A stretch of DNA of 64,000 nt, from assembly GCA_963841425.1 (NCBI GenBank), contig CAWJCL010000001.1, positions 248,001-312,000 on the forward strand. The letters run 5' to 3'. The notes under the pieces are model-generated. The model was not told the DNA's origin. It did no database searches and saw only the letters and a list, made by a program, of their open reading frames with translations. Source of the DNA: DATEOR01 sp963841425. Its GTDB lineage: Bacteria > Actinomycetota > Thermoleophilia > Gaiellales > Gaiellaceae. Position numbers and translations under genes: made by a program. Position 1 is the stretch's first letter. Each line of letters starts with the position of its first letter. This document shows positions 24,064 to 34,910 of the stretch, piece after piece.

Positions 24064-25479
24064 GTGAGCACGGACGCGTCGCCCCACCCCACTCCAGACC
24101 TCGACGACCCCGGGGCCGTTTCGACGCTTGGAACGCTCCTCGTGGCGGCGGGGTACACGGCCGACGGCCTCAAGGAGCGGCTCGGCCTCGACGGGGACAT
24201 CCACGCTCGCACCACCGACATCCCGGTCCAGCTTCAGCGCATACCCGAAGGGAAGCCGCTCGAGACGCTGATCAGGCTCTTCTTCCTCGGCGACCGCGTG
24301 TCGTGGCAAGACGCCGCGGCGGCGCTTCCGGGGCTCGATCCGGACCGGCTCGTGGCGACAGGAGTCCTCATAGCCCCGGGCGACGACGTGCAGGCGACCG
24401 TGCGCATCGTTCCGCACAAGGACGTCCTCGTCGCCTACGAGCCCGACGGCGGGCCGCCGGAAGGTTCGCACCTCCTCGCGAACATGACCGTTCGCATGCA
24501 CTTCGTCTCCGCGCTCCAGGCCGAAGCCGCGACGGGCATGCACGCGCTTCTCGCCGCACGGCACACGGACCGTGCGGTCGCGGTCGAGGCGGACGCGCGG
24601 GGGCTGACCCTGATTCGCGTCGGCGCCCTGCTGAACGCGCTCGACAATCTCGAAGTGGTCGAGGGAGAGAATCTCGACCCGATCGCGGGCCACTCGTACG
24701 GGCTCATCGTGGCCAACCCCCCACGCGTCCTCTCGCCGGAGGAGGACGAGCGCGCCGACACCCGGTGTCGCGAGCTCGTGAAGGCGATCGCCTCGCACCT
24801 GAGCGAAGGCGGTTTCGCCCACGTGCTCGTCACGTGGGTGCTCGGCACGGGCGAGGACTGGTGGTCGCCGCTCGAGCAATGGGTTGCCGGGACCGGGTGC
24901 GACGCAATCCTCCTGCTCGAGCGCGAGGACGATCCGGCTGGATACGCCGCGGCGCACGCAGACTCGAGCTCACTCGCCCGCTGGACCGGCTTTCTCCGCG
25001 ATCTCGCCGCCGACAGGGTCGCCTCGGGGGCGATCGTCCTGCGGCGGCGCTCGCGCGGGACGAACTGGGCACGGCACGAGGTCATTCCGGAGACCGAGAT
25101 CGGCCCCGCCGGAGACCAGATCGTGCGCACCTTCGTGAACCAAGACCTCCTCACCTCGCTGCCGACCGACGATCAGCTTCTCGACGAGGTTCTCGCCGTA
25201 GTCGAGCCGCAACGCGTCGAGCAGATCTGGCGCCACAAGGACGAGGGCCTCGAGCTCGAGAGCGCCCGCGTCCGCCTCGAGTGGGGCTTCGGCTTCAGCG
25301 TCGGCGTCGACATGTACACGATCGAGCTTCTCGCCCGCGTCGACGGGCGCAGACGGCTGCGCGACCTGTTCGCCGAGATCGCCCGCGAGTCCCAGCTCGA
25401 GGAGGACTCGGTCGCGCGCGCGGGGCTCCCGGCCGTGCGCCGGCTTCTCGAGCTCGGCTTCTTGGCGCGCGCCTCCTAG
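24064..25479 (+). CDS. Class I methyltransferase-like protein with a degenerate SAM-binding motif
   Basis: This protein of 471 residues has a GTG start, chosen because upstream in-frame sequence runs through the tRNA gene. An N-terminal helical region (about 1-130) is followed by a methyltransferase-small domain with the NPP substrate motif (GLIVANPPRVL) and ERELVKAIASHL-type helices. A C-terminal winged-helix-like part ends it. The usual DLGTGSG motif I is replaced by ALQAEAATGMHAL, so SAM binding is doubtful. It resembles actinobacterial DUF7059-type methyltransferases. Target unknown. Confidence 0.65.
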   Translation: MSTDASPHPTPDLDDPGAVSTLGTLLVAAGYTADGLKERLGLDGDIHARTTDIPVQLQRIPEGKPLETLIRLFFLGDRVSWQDAAAALPGLDPDRLVATGVLIAPGDDVQATVRIVPHKDVLVAYEPDGGPPEGSHLLANMTVRMHFVSALQAEAATGMHALLAARHTDRAVAVEADARGLTLIRVGALLNALDNLEVVEGENLDPIAGHSYGLIVANPPRVLSPEEDERADTRCRELVKAIASHLSEGGFAHVLVTWVLGTGEDWWSPLEQWVAGTGCDAILLLEREDDPAGYAAAHADSSSLARWTGFLRDLAADRVASGAIVLRRRSRGTNWARHEVIPETEIGPAGDQIVRTFVNQDLLTSLPTDDQLLDEVLAVVEPQRVEQIWRHKDEGLELESARVRLEWGFGFSVGVDMYTIELLARVDGRRRLRDLFAEIARESQLEEDSVARAGLPAVRRLLELGFLARAS

Positions 25480-25507
25480 GCGCTTTGGAGCGGCGTCAGG
25501 CGGGCGG

Positions 25508-25526
25508 AGCCGGGCTTTGCCCGGCT
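25508..25526. terminator. Hairpin terminator between convergent genes
   Basis: AGCCGGGC (25508-25515) and GCCCGGCT (25519-25526) form an 8-bp stem with a TTT loop. Outer GGGCGG and CCGCC segments can lengthen it. It sits between the methyltransferase-like and HTH genes. There is no T run. Confidence 0.5.
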
Positions 25527-25547
25527 AAACCCCGCCGCCCGGAGCGT

Positions 25548-25836
25548 CTAGGCGTTCAGGCGCTTGTACAGGCGGTCGACGAGCTCGGGCATGCGCTCGA
25601 GCCGGTCGGTGATCACGCGGATGCGGTACTCACGGAAGTGCTCCGGCTCGACGCGGAGAGCCTTCGCAAGCGTGGCGATCACGTCGTTGGACGGGACGGG
25701 CCGGTTCCCGTGCACGAGGTGGTTCAGGTACCCGGCGGAGAGGCCGGTCTTCTCGGCCAGCCCGCGGTAGGTCGTCGCGCGCTCCGCCATCAGGGCCTGG
25801 ATCGTCTCGCCGAAGGGCTCTTCGCTGAACCGCCGC

Positions 25837-25847
<11 letters not shown>
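25548..25847 (-). CDS. XRE-family helix-turn-helix protein
   Basis: This protein of 99 residues has a Cro/CI-type helix-turn-helix (about 26-75) containing YRGLAEKTGLSAGYLNHLV and a C-terminal helical segment (DRLERMPELVDRLYKRL). The ATG at 25847 has a GGAGG ribosome binding site 8 bases upstream and overlaps proS by 11 bases. It is the last gene of the long leftward run, so it may be co-expressed with proS. The target is unknown. Confidence 0.75.
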
Positions 25848-27525
<1,678 letters not shown>

Positions 27526-27697
27526 CAGAGGCTCTGCCGGCGATGTCGCCACGCCTCTGGCGCGCGAAAATCGAGCCAGCCAAGCAGGCAGGGAGGTTGC
27601 GTGCTGGTGGCACGCGGCCGACCGACGACGCGGGATGGCGATGATTTGCAACCGCTCAGAGGCTTGGTGGACATTGCTGGCAGGGCCACGGTTTGCC

Positions 27698-28828
27698 CTA
27701 GGAGGGGCGCTGGGCCGCTTCGGCCATGAGGAGTGCGGCGGGCTTGGCGAGCCTGAGCCGCTTCGGACGCTCCATGCCGCCGGCGATCCACGCGTCGATC
27801 TCGTGGAAGAGCTCGTCGACGAGGATGTCGGAGGAGACCTTCTTCAGCACGCTCCCGTGGGCGTAGATGAAGCCGGTGTCGCGGCCGCCCGCGATCCCGA
27901 AGTCGGCATCCCCGGCCTCCCCCGGCCCGTTCACGGCGCAGCCCATGACGGCGACCTCGAAGGCCTGCGGATAGCTCTTCAGGCGCTCCTCCACGGCCTC
28001 GGCGAGGTTCCAGACGCCGACGTTGTCGCGGCCGCAGGACGGGCAGGCGATCATCACGGGTCCGCGCTCGCGGAGGCCGAGCGCTTTCAGGATCTCCCAG
28101 GCGACCTTGACCTCTTCGACGGGATCGGCGGTCAGGGAGATGCGAATGGTGTCGCCGATGCCGTCCATGAGGAGCGAGCCGACGCCGATCGCGCTCTTGA
28201 TCGACCCGGTGGCGATGGGACCGGCCTCCGTCACTCCCAGGTGGAGGGGATAGGGGACGCGCTCGGAGAGCATCCGGTAGGCGCGGATCATCGTCGGCAC
28301 CGAGCTCGACTTGACCGAGATCTTGAAGTCGTAGTAGTCCATGGACTCGAGCAGGCGCACCTGTTCGAGCGCCTCCTCGACGAGAGCCTCGGCGGTGTCT
28401 CGCTGCGCCAGCTCGACGAGGTGCTTGGGCAGCGAGCCCGAGTTCGCGCCGATGCGCATCGGGATCCCCTTCGCCTTGGCTGCCTCGACAACGCTTGCGA
28501 CCTTGTCGGGCCCGCCGATGTTCCCCGGGTTGATCCGTACAGCGGCGACACCGGCGTCGATCGCCTTGAGGGCGAGCGAGGCGTTGAAATGGATGTCGGC
28601 GATCAGCGGGACCGGGCTCAGGTAGACGAGCTTCGCGAGCGCGTCCGCGTCCTCTGACTTCGGCACGGCGAGACGCACGATCTCGCAGCCGGCGGAAGCG
28701 AGGTCGGCGATCTGCGCCATCGTGGCCTCGACGTCGTACGTCTTCGTCAGGGTCATCGACTGCACGACGACCGGCGCGCCGCCGCCGATCGCGACGCCGC
28801 CGACATGGATCTGGCGTTCGCTCGCCAT
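27698..28828 (-). CDS. ispG: 4-hydroxy-3-methylbut-2-enyl diphosphate synthase
   Basis: This iron-sulfur enzyme of the MEP isoprenoid pathway converts the cyclic diphosphate MEcPP to HMBPP. It has 376 residues. The N-terminal barrel starts PVVVQSMTLTKTYDV. The C-terminal domain carries the 4Fe-4S cysteines in CPSCGR and MGCAVNGPGEA. It follows rseP by 22 bases, and dxr of the same pathway is two genes upstream. Confidence 0.97.
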   Translation of the reverse strand: MASERQIHVGGVAIGGGAPVVVQSMTLTKTYDVEATMAQIADLASAGCEIVRLAVPKSEDADALAKLVYLSPVPLIADIHFNASLALKAIDAGVAAVRINPGNIGGPDKVASVVEAAKAKGIPMRIGANSGSLPKHLVELAQRDTAEALVEEALEQVRLLESMDYYDFKISVKSSSVPTMIRAYRMLSERVPYPLHLGVTEAGPIATGSIKSAIGVGSLLMDGIGDTIRISLTADPVEEVKVAWEILKALGLRERGPVMIACPSCGRDNVGVWNLAEAVEERLKSYPQAFEVAVMGCAVNGPGEAGDADFGIAGGRDTGFIYAHGSVLKKVSSDILVDELFHEIDAWIAGGMERPKRLRLAKPAALLMAEAAQRPS

Positions 28829-28850
28829 CGGGGAAAGTCTAACGGCCTTC

Positions 28851-30068
28851 CTAGCCGCCTCTGATGCGATTCACGTCGTTCGTGAGGCCGATGAAGAAGA
28901 GGAAGAGGACGAGGAGGATGCCGATCGCAGATGCGCGTTCGTACGCGGCGCGGGGAATCGCGCGGCCGCGGACTCCCTCCGCGAGCGAAAAGGCGATGTG
29001 CCCGCCGTCGAGCGGCAGGAGCGGCAGCAGGTTGAGCAGCGCGAGCGAGAGCGAGATGAGCGCGAGGATGCCGAGGTACTCCCGGAAGCCGGCCTCGAGG
29101 GTCTCGCTCGAGGCCTGGACGATGCCGACCGGGCTCGCGACGTCCTTTCTCCCCTCGCCGGTGACGATCCGCCCCAGTGAGGCGCCGATCGCGCTCGTCG
29201 CCTCCCAGGTCCTCTCGCCCGCGAGTCTGAGCGCCTCCCACGGGCCGTAGCTCTCGTAGATGACGCCGAGCGTGAACCCGAGCCGATACGCGCCTTCGAT
29301 CAGGCGCGGACGCGCCTGCACGATGAGCTCCTTGCCGCCGCGCTCGACGGTGAGACTGACGGGCTCGCCGTTGCTCGCCCGGATCTTCTCCGAGATCTGA
29401 TCTCCCTCGACCGGCTGACCGTCGATGGCGACGATGGTGTCCCCCGACCGAACGATCTGCGCGGCCGGCGTGCCCGGATCGACGTCGGCGATCGTCCGGT
29501 CGACCTTGGACGGGACGCCGAGCATGAAGACGATCGCCAAGAGAACGACGGCGAAGACGAGATTCGTGAGCGGCCCTGCGGCGATGACCGTGACGCGCTT
29601 CCAGACGGGCGCCCGCCAGTAGGCGTCGTCGGCGACTGCATCGTCGGTGTCCGTGAGGCCGCGCTCGGCCGACTTGCGCGCAGACTCGGTCAGCTCTGAG
29701 CGCTCGACTGCGGCGCGTAGGTCTTCGAGCCCGGTGCGCGCGTCCTGCAGCCTCTCCTCGTCGAGAGCGGCCGTCACCGGCTCGAGATGCGCCGCGAGCC
29801 AGGGCGCCTCGTCGATCGCGGGCCCGAACTGCCCCTCGAGATCGGCTCCCGCCGGCTTGTGCATGCCTGGGATCTTCACGTAGCCACCGAGCGGGATAGC
29901 GCCGATGCCGTACTCGATTCCCTTACGCTGCCACTTGACGACCGCGGGCGGGAAGAAGATGTAGAACCGCCGCGGCCGCATCTTCACGGCGAGCGCGGTG
30001 AAGAAGTGGCCGGCCTCGTGTATGAGGATGAGGAAGGCGAGCCCCCCGATGGCGACGAGGATGTTCAT
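28851..30068 (-). CDS. rseP: Site-2 (RIP) metalloprotease RseP
   Basis: This membrane zinc protease of 405 residues cuts anti-sigma factors and other membrane proteins within the bilayer. The zinc motif HEAGH is at about 17-21. A PDZ domain (about 190-260) contains DGQPVEGDQI. The second motif is LLPLLPLDGGH, and a final helix follows. Between the first two helices a hydrophilic, helix-rich insert of about 70 residues (about 72-140) separates GGYVKIPGMHKP from the next membrane helix. It is part of the dxr-rseP-ispG run. Confidence 0.95.
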   Translation of the reverse strand: MNILVAIGGLAFLILIHEAGHFFTALAVKMRPRRFYIFFPPAVVKWQRKGIEYGIGAIPLGGYVKIPGMHKPAGADLEGQFGPAIDEAPWLAAHLEPVTAALDEERLQDARTGLEDLRAAVERSELTESARKSAERGLTDTDDAVADDAYWRAPVWKRVTVIAAGPLTNLVFAVVLLAIVFMLGVPSKVDRTIADVDPGTPAAQIVRSGDTIVAIDGQPVEGDQISEKIRASNGEPVSLTVERGGKELIVQARPRLIEGAYRLGFTLGVIYESYGPWEALRLAGERTWEATSAIGASLGRIVTGEGRKDVASPVGIVQASSETLEAGFREYLGILALISLSLALLNLLPLLPLDGGHIAFSLAEGVRGRAIPRAAYERASAIGILLVLFLFFIGLTNDVNRIRGG

Positions 30069-30129
30069 CGACCGCGGCCACCATCCGAACAGATCGCCTG
30101 GGCCGTGAGGTTGGTGGCCGCCACTTCGA

Positions 30130-31197
30130 CTAGTGAACCAGTTGCCTGGTCAGCGCCGCGGCAGTCTTCCGCGCCTCGGCGTCCATGGCGACCAGCTCGC
30201 CGAGGTCGCGCGCGGCGGCGGTGTCCGTCGCGTTCAGCGTTCCCTCGACGACCTCCGCGATCCCGAGGAACGGCAGGCGCCCGTCCAGGAAGGCGGACAC
30301 GGCCTCTTCGTTGGCTGCGTTCAGGACGCACGGCGCGGTGCGCCCGGCCTCTCCGGCCGCCCGCGCCAGCGCGAGGCACGGGAACGCCTCCTCGTCCGGC
30401 GCCGAGAACTCGAGAATCAGCCCCGCGGCGATGTCGAGCGGCTCGATCGGGGTCTCCGCACGGTCGGAGAACGTGAGCGCGTAGGAGATCGGCACGCGCA
30501 TGTCGGGGTAGCCGAGATGGGCGAGCGCCGCACCGTCGCGCAACCGGACGAGGGCGTGCACGACGGACGTCGGGTGCACGACGACCTCGATCCGCTCGTA
30601 CGGAAGGTCGAAGAGGAAATGCGCCTCGATGAGCTCGAGGCCCTTGTTCATGAGCGTGGCAGAGTCGACCGTGATCTTCGGGCCCATGCTCCAGGTCGGG
30701 TGCGCGAGCGCCTCCGCCGCGCTGACCCCCGAGAGGTCGAGGCGGCTCCGCCCACGGAAGGGCCCTCCTGAGGCGGTGAGGACGAGTGAGTGGACGGTCT
30801 CGGGCGCGCGTTCTTCGAGAAGCTGGAAGGCGGCGGAGTGCTCCGAGTCGACGGGCAGGATCCGCCCTCCCCCCTTCTTCCACGCAGCCGTCGCGAGCTC
30901 GCCGCCGGCGACGAGGCTCTCCTTGTTGGCGAGCGCCAGGTCGATCCCGCGCTCGAGCGCCCAGAGGGTGGCCGGAAGCCCTGCGAAGCCGACGACCGCG
31001 TTCAGGACGACGTCCGGCTCCGCGCGCTCCAGGAGCTCGGTGAGGTCGCCGCCGACCTGCGTCAGCGGCGCAAGGCCCTCGATGTCCCGCGACCCGGACG
31101 CGGCGGCCACGAGCTCGAGCTCGGGATGGGCGCCGATGATCTCGAGCGCCTGGGTGCCGATCGACCCGGTCGCTCCCAGGAGCGCAACACGCTTCAT
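30130..31197 (-). CDS. dxr: 1-deoxy-D-xylulose-5-phosphate reductoisomerase
   Basis: This enzyme makes 2-C-methylerythritol 4-phosphate from DXP using NADPH, the first committed MEP step. It has 355 residues. The Rossmann motif is GATGSIGTQALEII. The metal and substrate motifs are ILPVDSEHSA, LTASGGPF and TMNKGLE-like TLMNKGLELIEAH. It lies 9 bases after cdsA. Confidence 0.97.
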   Translation of the reverse strand: MKRVALLGATGSIGTQALEIIGAHPELELVAAASGSRDIEGLAPLTQVGGDLTELLERAEPDVVLNAVVGFAGLPATLWALERGIDLALANKESLVAGGELATAAWKKGGGRILPVDSEHSAAFQLLEERAPETVHSLVLTASGGPFRGRSRLDLSGVSAAEALAHPTWSMGPKITVDSATLMNKGLELIEAHFLFDLPYERIEVVVHPTSVVHALVRLRDGAALAHLGYPDMRVPISYALTFSDRAETPIEPLDIAAGLILEFSAPDEEAFPCLALARAAGEAGRTAPCVLNAANEEAVSAFLDGRLPFLGIAEVVEGTLNATDTAAARDLGELVAMDAEARKTAAALTRQLVH

Positions 31198-31206
31198 GCC
31201 GAGAGT

Positions 31207-32007
31207 CTAGGACTGCCCGAGGGCGAGGATGGTGAAGTACGCGGCAGGCGCCGCGAAGAGCAGCGAGTCGATCCGGTCGAGGACGCCGCCGTGCCCGAGC
31301 AGGAGGCGCCCGGTGTCCTTCGTCCCGAGGTCCCGTTTCACGAGCGACTCGAAAAGGTCGCCAAGGGTGGCCGCGGCCACGATCACGGCGCCGAGAGCGA
31401 GCGCACGCCACGTGTCGGCGAAGACCGCTTCCTTGTACAGCGCCACGAACGTCGTGAGCACGCCCGCGACCGCGCCGACGACGAAGCCCTCCCACGTTTT
31501 CCCGGGCGAGACGACCGGCGACATCTTGTGCCGGCCGGCGATCCGCCCGCCGACGTAGGCGAAGGTGTCCGTCACGAAGACCGTCAGGAGGATCGTGATC
31601 AGGCCGAGACGCCCGTAGGTGTCCAGCTCACGGACGAGAAGCAGGTGCCCGAGCCCGAGCCCGATCCAGGCCGCTCCGAAGATCGTCGCCGCGATGGCCA
31701 CCGTCGTCGACTGCCTCGTGTCGGAGACCGCGGCGAACACGAAGCTGAGGACGAACGTGAGCAGGAAGCCGGCGAGCATCCAGTCCGCCCCGGAAACCTC
31801 GGCTCCGACGAGCGCTGCCAGCGCGCCGCCGTAACCCGCGAGGACGAGCGGGCGCAGCGGTCTCGCCAACCGGTAGAGCTCGTGCAGGGCGATCAGGCCT
31901 GCGAGCGCGACGAGCGCGAAGAGAAACCAGCCGCCGAGATACGCGCTGCCGAGGACGATCGGAAGGCCGGCCGCCACGATGGCGAGCCGCGAGATCAGGG
32001 GGCTCAT
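31207..32007 (-). CDS. cdsA: Phosphatidate cytidylyltransferase
   Basis: This membrane enzyme makes CDP-diacylglycerol from phosphatidate and CTP. It has 266 residues and about eight helices. The signature SPGKTWEGFVVGAVAG and the C-terminal KRDLGTKDTGRLLLGHGGVL with DRIDS are intact. Its start overlaps the uppS stop by 4 bases. Confidence 0.95.
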   Translation of the reverse strand: MSPLISRLAIVAAGLPIVLGSAYLGGWFLFALVALAGLIALHELYRLARPLRPLVLAGYGGALAALVGAEVSGADWMLAGFLLTFVLSFVFAAVSDTRQSTTVAIAATIFGAAWIGLGLGHLLLVRELDTYGRLGLITILLTVFVTDTFAYVGGRIAGRHKMSPVVSPGKTWEGFVVGAVAGVLTTFVALYKEAVFADTWRALALGAVIVAAATLGDLFESLVKRDLGTKDTGRLLLGHGGVLDRIDSLLFAAPAAYFTILALGQS

Positions 32008-32753
32008 CGTCCGCCGAAGCGCCGGCGCCGCCCTGCGTACTCGGCGAGGGCCTGCCGGAGGTGCCGCTCGCCGAAGTCGGGCCAGAGCGTGTCCACGAAC
32101 ACGAGCTCCGTGTAGGCGAGCTGCCAGAGAAGGAAGTTGGAGACCCGCAGCTCTCCCGAGGTACGGATCAGAAGGTCGGGCTCGGGCATCTCGGGCGCGT
32201 AGAGCCGGGAGGCGATTGCGTTCTCGTCGATGTCGCGCGGGTCGATCCCCTCCTCGACCAGCCGCCGCGTCGCCTCGACGATCTCAGCCCGGCCGCCGTA
32301 GTCGAACGCGATCCAGAGCTGGAGCCGCTCGTTGTGCGCGGTCTCGTCCTCGAGGCGCGCCATCCGCTCCTGGAGCTCGGGGTTCGCGCGGTCTCGCCGG
32401 CCGATGAAGCGCGTCGCCACGCCCTGCTTGGCGAGATCGGGCAGCTCGCGCTCGATCGTCTCGACGAAGATCTCCATGAGCGCGTCCACCTCTTCGGGCG
32501 GGCGCGACCAGTTCTCGGTCGAGAACGCGAAGACGCAGACGGACTCGACGCCCAGGTCGATCGCCGCCTCGACGGTGCGGCGGAGCGCCTTCGTCCCGGA
32601 GCGGTGCCCGGCGGCGACCGGCAGCTTGCGCCGCCTCGCCCAGCGTCCGTTCCCGTCCATGATGATCGCGATCGAGCGCGCGACGTCAGGGAGATCTTGC
32701 TCGGGTGCCGCCTTTGCAGTCCCAAGGGTTCGCAGCTTCGTGATGAGGTTCAT
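32004..32753 (-). CDS. uppS: Isoprenyl (undecaprenyl) diphosphate synthase
   Basis: This cis-prenyltransferase makes the C55 (or similar) lipid carrier for cell-wall synthesis. It has 249 residues. The catalytic start is IAIIMDGNGRWARRR. Further motifs are FAFSTENWSRPPEEV, RTSGELRVSNFLLWQ and ELVFVDTLWPDF. The ATG at 32753 gives the natural N-terminus. It follows frr by 38 bases. Product length cannot be read from sequence. Confidence 0.96.
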   Translation of the reverse strand: MNLITKLRTLGTAKAAPEQDLPDVARSIAIIMDGNGRWARRRKLPVAAGHRSGTKALRRTVEAAIDLGVESVCVFAFSTENWSRPPEEVDALMEIFVETIERELPDLAKQGVATRFIGRRDRANPELQERMARLEDETAHNERLQLWIAFDYGGRAEIVEATRRLVEEGIDPRDIDENAIASRLYAPEMPEPDLLIRTSGELRVSNFLLWQLAYTELVFVDTLWPDFGERHLRQALAEYAGRRRRFGGR

Positions 32754-32791
32754 GCTCTTCACGGAGTCGGCTCCACAGGAGACGACTCCGA

Positions 32792-33349
32792 TTACACCTC
32801 CATGATCTCGGCTTCCTTGCGCTTCAAGAGGTCCTCGATCTTCGCGACGTGCTCGTCGGTGAGCTTCTGAACCCGGTCCTCGGCACGCCGCTCCTCGTCG
32901 TCGCCGACGTCGCCGTTGCGAACGAGCTCCTTGAGGTCGTGCATGACGTCGCGGCGCACGTTCCGGACCGCGACCCGGCCCTCTTCGGCGAGGTGCCGGA
33001 TGACCTTCACGAGCTCCTTGCGCCTCTCCTCCGTCAGCTGCGGGATGGGCAGGCGGACGAGCTTGCCGTCGTTGGACGGCGTGAGGCCGAGGTCGGACTC
33101 GAGGATCGCGCGCTCGATCGCCTTGATCGAGCCGGGGTCGTAGGGCTGCACGGTGATCATGCGCGGCTCCGGGACGTTGATCGTCGCGAGCTGCTGGAGC
33201 GGCGTCGGCGTCCCGTAATAGTCGACCTGGATGCGGTCGAGGAGCGCCGCGGATGCGCGGCCCGTTCTGACGGTGTTGAACTCGTGCGCAGCGGCCTCGA
33301 CCGACTTGTCCATCCGCCTGGTCGCGTCGCTCACGAAATCGTCGATCAT
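32792..33349 (-). CDS. frr: Ribosome recycling factor
   Basis: This factor works with EF-G to split post-termination ribosomes. The 185-residue length is standard. It has the FNTVRTGRASAALLDRI block, the central GTPTPLQQLATINVPEPRM and the C-terminal helix ending in the EIMEV-type tail. It overlaps pyrH by 4 bases. Confidence 0.97.
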   Translation of the reverse strand: MIDDFVSDATRRMDKSVEAAAHEFNTVRTGRASAALLDRIQVDYYGTPTPLQQLATINVPEPRMITVQPYDPGSIKAIERAILESDLGLTPSNDGKLVRLPIPQLTEERRKELVKVIRHLAEEGRVAVRNVRRDVMHDLKELVRNGDVGDDEERRAEDRVQKLTDEHVAKIEDLLKRKEAEIMEV

Positions 33350-34119
33350 TCCTCCCTCCTTGGCGTGGAGATAATCGTGCCGATTCGCTCGCCGCGCACG
33401 ACACGCCCGATGTTGCGCTCGTCGTCGAGGCCGAAGACGTAGATCGGCAGGCTGTTGTCCATGCAGAGCGAGAGCGCGGTCGAGTCCATCACCCTGAGCC
33501 CGCGCTCGAGCGCCTCGCGATGCGTGAGCTCGGGCAGGAACGCAGCATCCGGGTTCTCGTCCGGATCGCCGTCGTAGACCCCGTCGACACCGTTCTTGCC
33601 CATCAGGATCGCCTCGGCTCCGATCTCGAGCGCGCGCAACGCCGCGGCGGTGTCCGTCGTGAAGAACGGGTTCCCCGTGCCGCCGGCGAAGATGACGACG
33701 CGCTCCTTCTCCAGGTGCCGGATCGCGCGGCGGCGCAAGTATGGCTCGGCCACCTGGCTCGCGGTGATCGCGGAGAGCACGCGGGTGTCGACGCCGAGCT
33801 GCTCGAGCGAGTCCTGGACCGCGAGGCAGTTGAGCAGGGTGGCGAGCATCCCCGCGTAGTCGGCGGTCGCCCGGTCCATCCCCTCGGCCGCCACCGCCAT
33901 CCCGCGGTAGATGTTCCCCGCGCCGAGGACGATCGCCGTCTCGACCCCGAGCCCGTGGACGTCCTGGATCTCGCGCGCGATCGCATCGACGCGCACGCGG
34001 TCGATCCCGTACTCCTGGCTTCCGAGCAGCGCCTCGCCCGAGAGCTTGAGCAGGATGCGCTCGAAGGCTGCCGCACCCTCCTCGGGCGCCGCGACCTCGC
34101 TCTCGACCTCTGCGCTCAC
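33346..34119 (-). CDS. pyrH: UMP kinase
   Basis: This enzyme phosphorylates UMP to UDP in pyrimidine synthesis and belongs to the bacterial amino-acid-kinase-fold family. It has 257 residues, with LLKLSGEALLGSQEYGID, VLGAGNIYRGMA, FAGGTGNPFFTTDTAA and MGKNGVDGVYDGDP. About 17 residues precede the core. It has 4-base overlaps with tsf and with frr. Confidence 0.97.
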   Translation of the reverse strand: MSAEVESEVAAPEEGAAAFERILLKLSGEALLGSQEYGIDRVRVDAIAREIQDVHGLGVETAIVLGAGNIYRGMAVAAEGMDRATADYAGMLATLLNCLAVQDSLEQLGVDTRVLSAITASQVAEPYLRRRAIRHLEKERVVIFAGGTGNPFFTTDTAAALRALEIGAEAILMGKNGVDGVYDGDPDENPDAAFLPELTHREALERGLRVMDSTALSLCMDNSLPIYVFGLDDERNIGRVVRGERIGTIISTPRREE

Positions 34120-34910
34120 CCGGCGAGGGCGTAGCGCACGAAGTCGCGCACCTCCGCCCCGTGTTCGGCGAGTGCCTGGCCTACGGTCTGGTCGGGGTTG
34201 TGGATCCAGGGCTGGTCGGTGAGGACGCTGTCCGCGAAGAAGCCCTTCGCCAGCCGCCCCTCGATCATCTTCGTCCGAACGTCGTCCGGCTTGCCCTCGA
34301 GGTCGGGAAGCTTTTCGAGGATGTCGCGCTCGGCCGCGATCTCGTCCTCGGGAACCTCCTCCCGCGTCACGAAGCGTGGATTCGCGAAGGCGATGTGCAT
34401 GGCGACGAGGCGCGCGAGGTCGGGCGAGCCCTGCGCCCGCACGAGGACGCCGATCTTCTGCGCCGGCGGGTGGACGTAGGAGGCGAGCACCTCGTCGCCT
34501 CCGGCCTCGAAGCGTTTGGCGCCCACGACCTCGATGTTCTCGCCGATCCTCGCCACGAGGTCGACGCGCTCCTCCTCGAGCTCTGCGACCGCGTCGGGGC
34601 CCTCCTTCTCGACCGCGTCGATTACCTTCTCGGCAAAGCCGAGAAACTCATCGTTCTTCGAGACGGGCTCGGTCTCCGAGCCGACGGCGACGATGGCGCC
34701 GTGGGTGTTCTCGATCCGGGCGATGACGCGGCCCTCGGTGACCTGGCGGCCGGCCCGCTTGGCCGCGGCCGCGAGGCCCTTCTCGCGCAGGAGCTGGGCG
34801 GCCTGCTCGAGGTCGCCGTCCGTCTCCACGAGCGCGCGCTTCGCGTCCATCATCGGAGCGCCGGTCATGTCGCGGAGCTCCTTGACCTGAGAGGCGGAGA
34901 TCTGGGTCAT
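34116..34910 (-). CDS. tsf: Elongation factor Ts
   Basis: This is the guanine nucleotide exchange factor of EF-Tu. It has 264 residues. The N-terminal UBA-like domain contains VKELRDMTGAPMMDAKRAL. The core contains VAVGSETEPVSKNDEF and FANPRFVTREEVP. The C-terminus ends in the typical TVGQALAEHGAEVRDFVRY. The ATG overlaps the rpsB stop by 4 bases. Confidence 0.97.
   Translation of the reverse strand: MTQISASQVKELRDMTGAPMMDAKRALVETDGDLEQAAQLLREKGLAAAAKRAGRQVTEGRVIARIENTHGAIVAVGSETEPVSKNDEFLGFAEKVIDAVEKEGPDAVAELEEERVDLVARIGENIEVVGAKRFEAGGDEVLASYVHPPAQKIGVLVRAQGSPDLARLVAMHIAFANPRFVTREEVPEDEIAAERDILEKLPDLEGKPDDVRTKMIEGRLAKGFFADSVLTDQPWIHNPDQTVGQALAEHGAEVRDFVRYALAG

Noticed and set aside
27600..27620. 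T-box-like GGTGGCACGCGG
   Set aside because: It is on the strand opposite to proS, and no stem or specifier loop fits. No T-box was seen on the coding strand.
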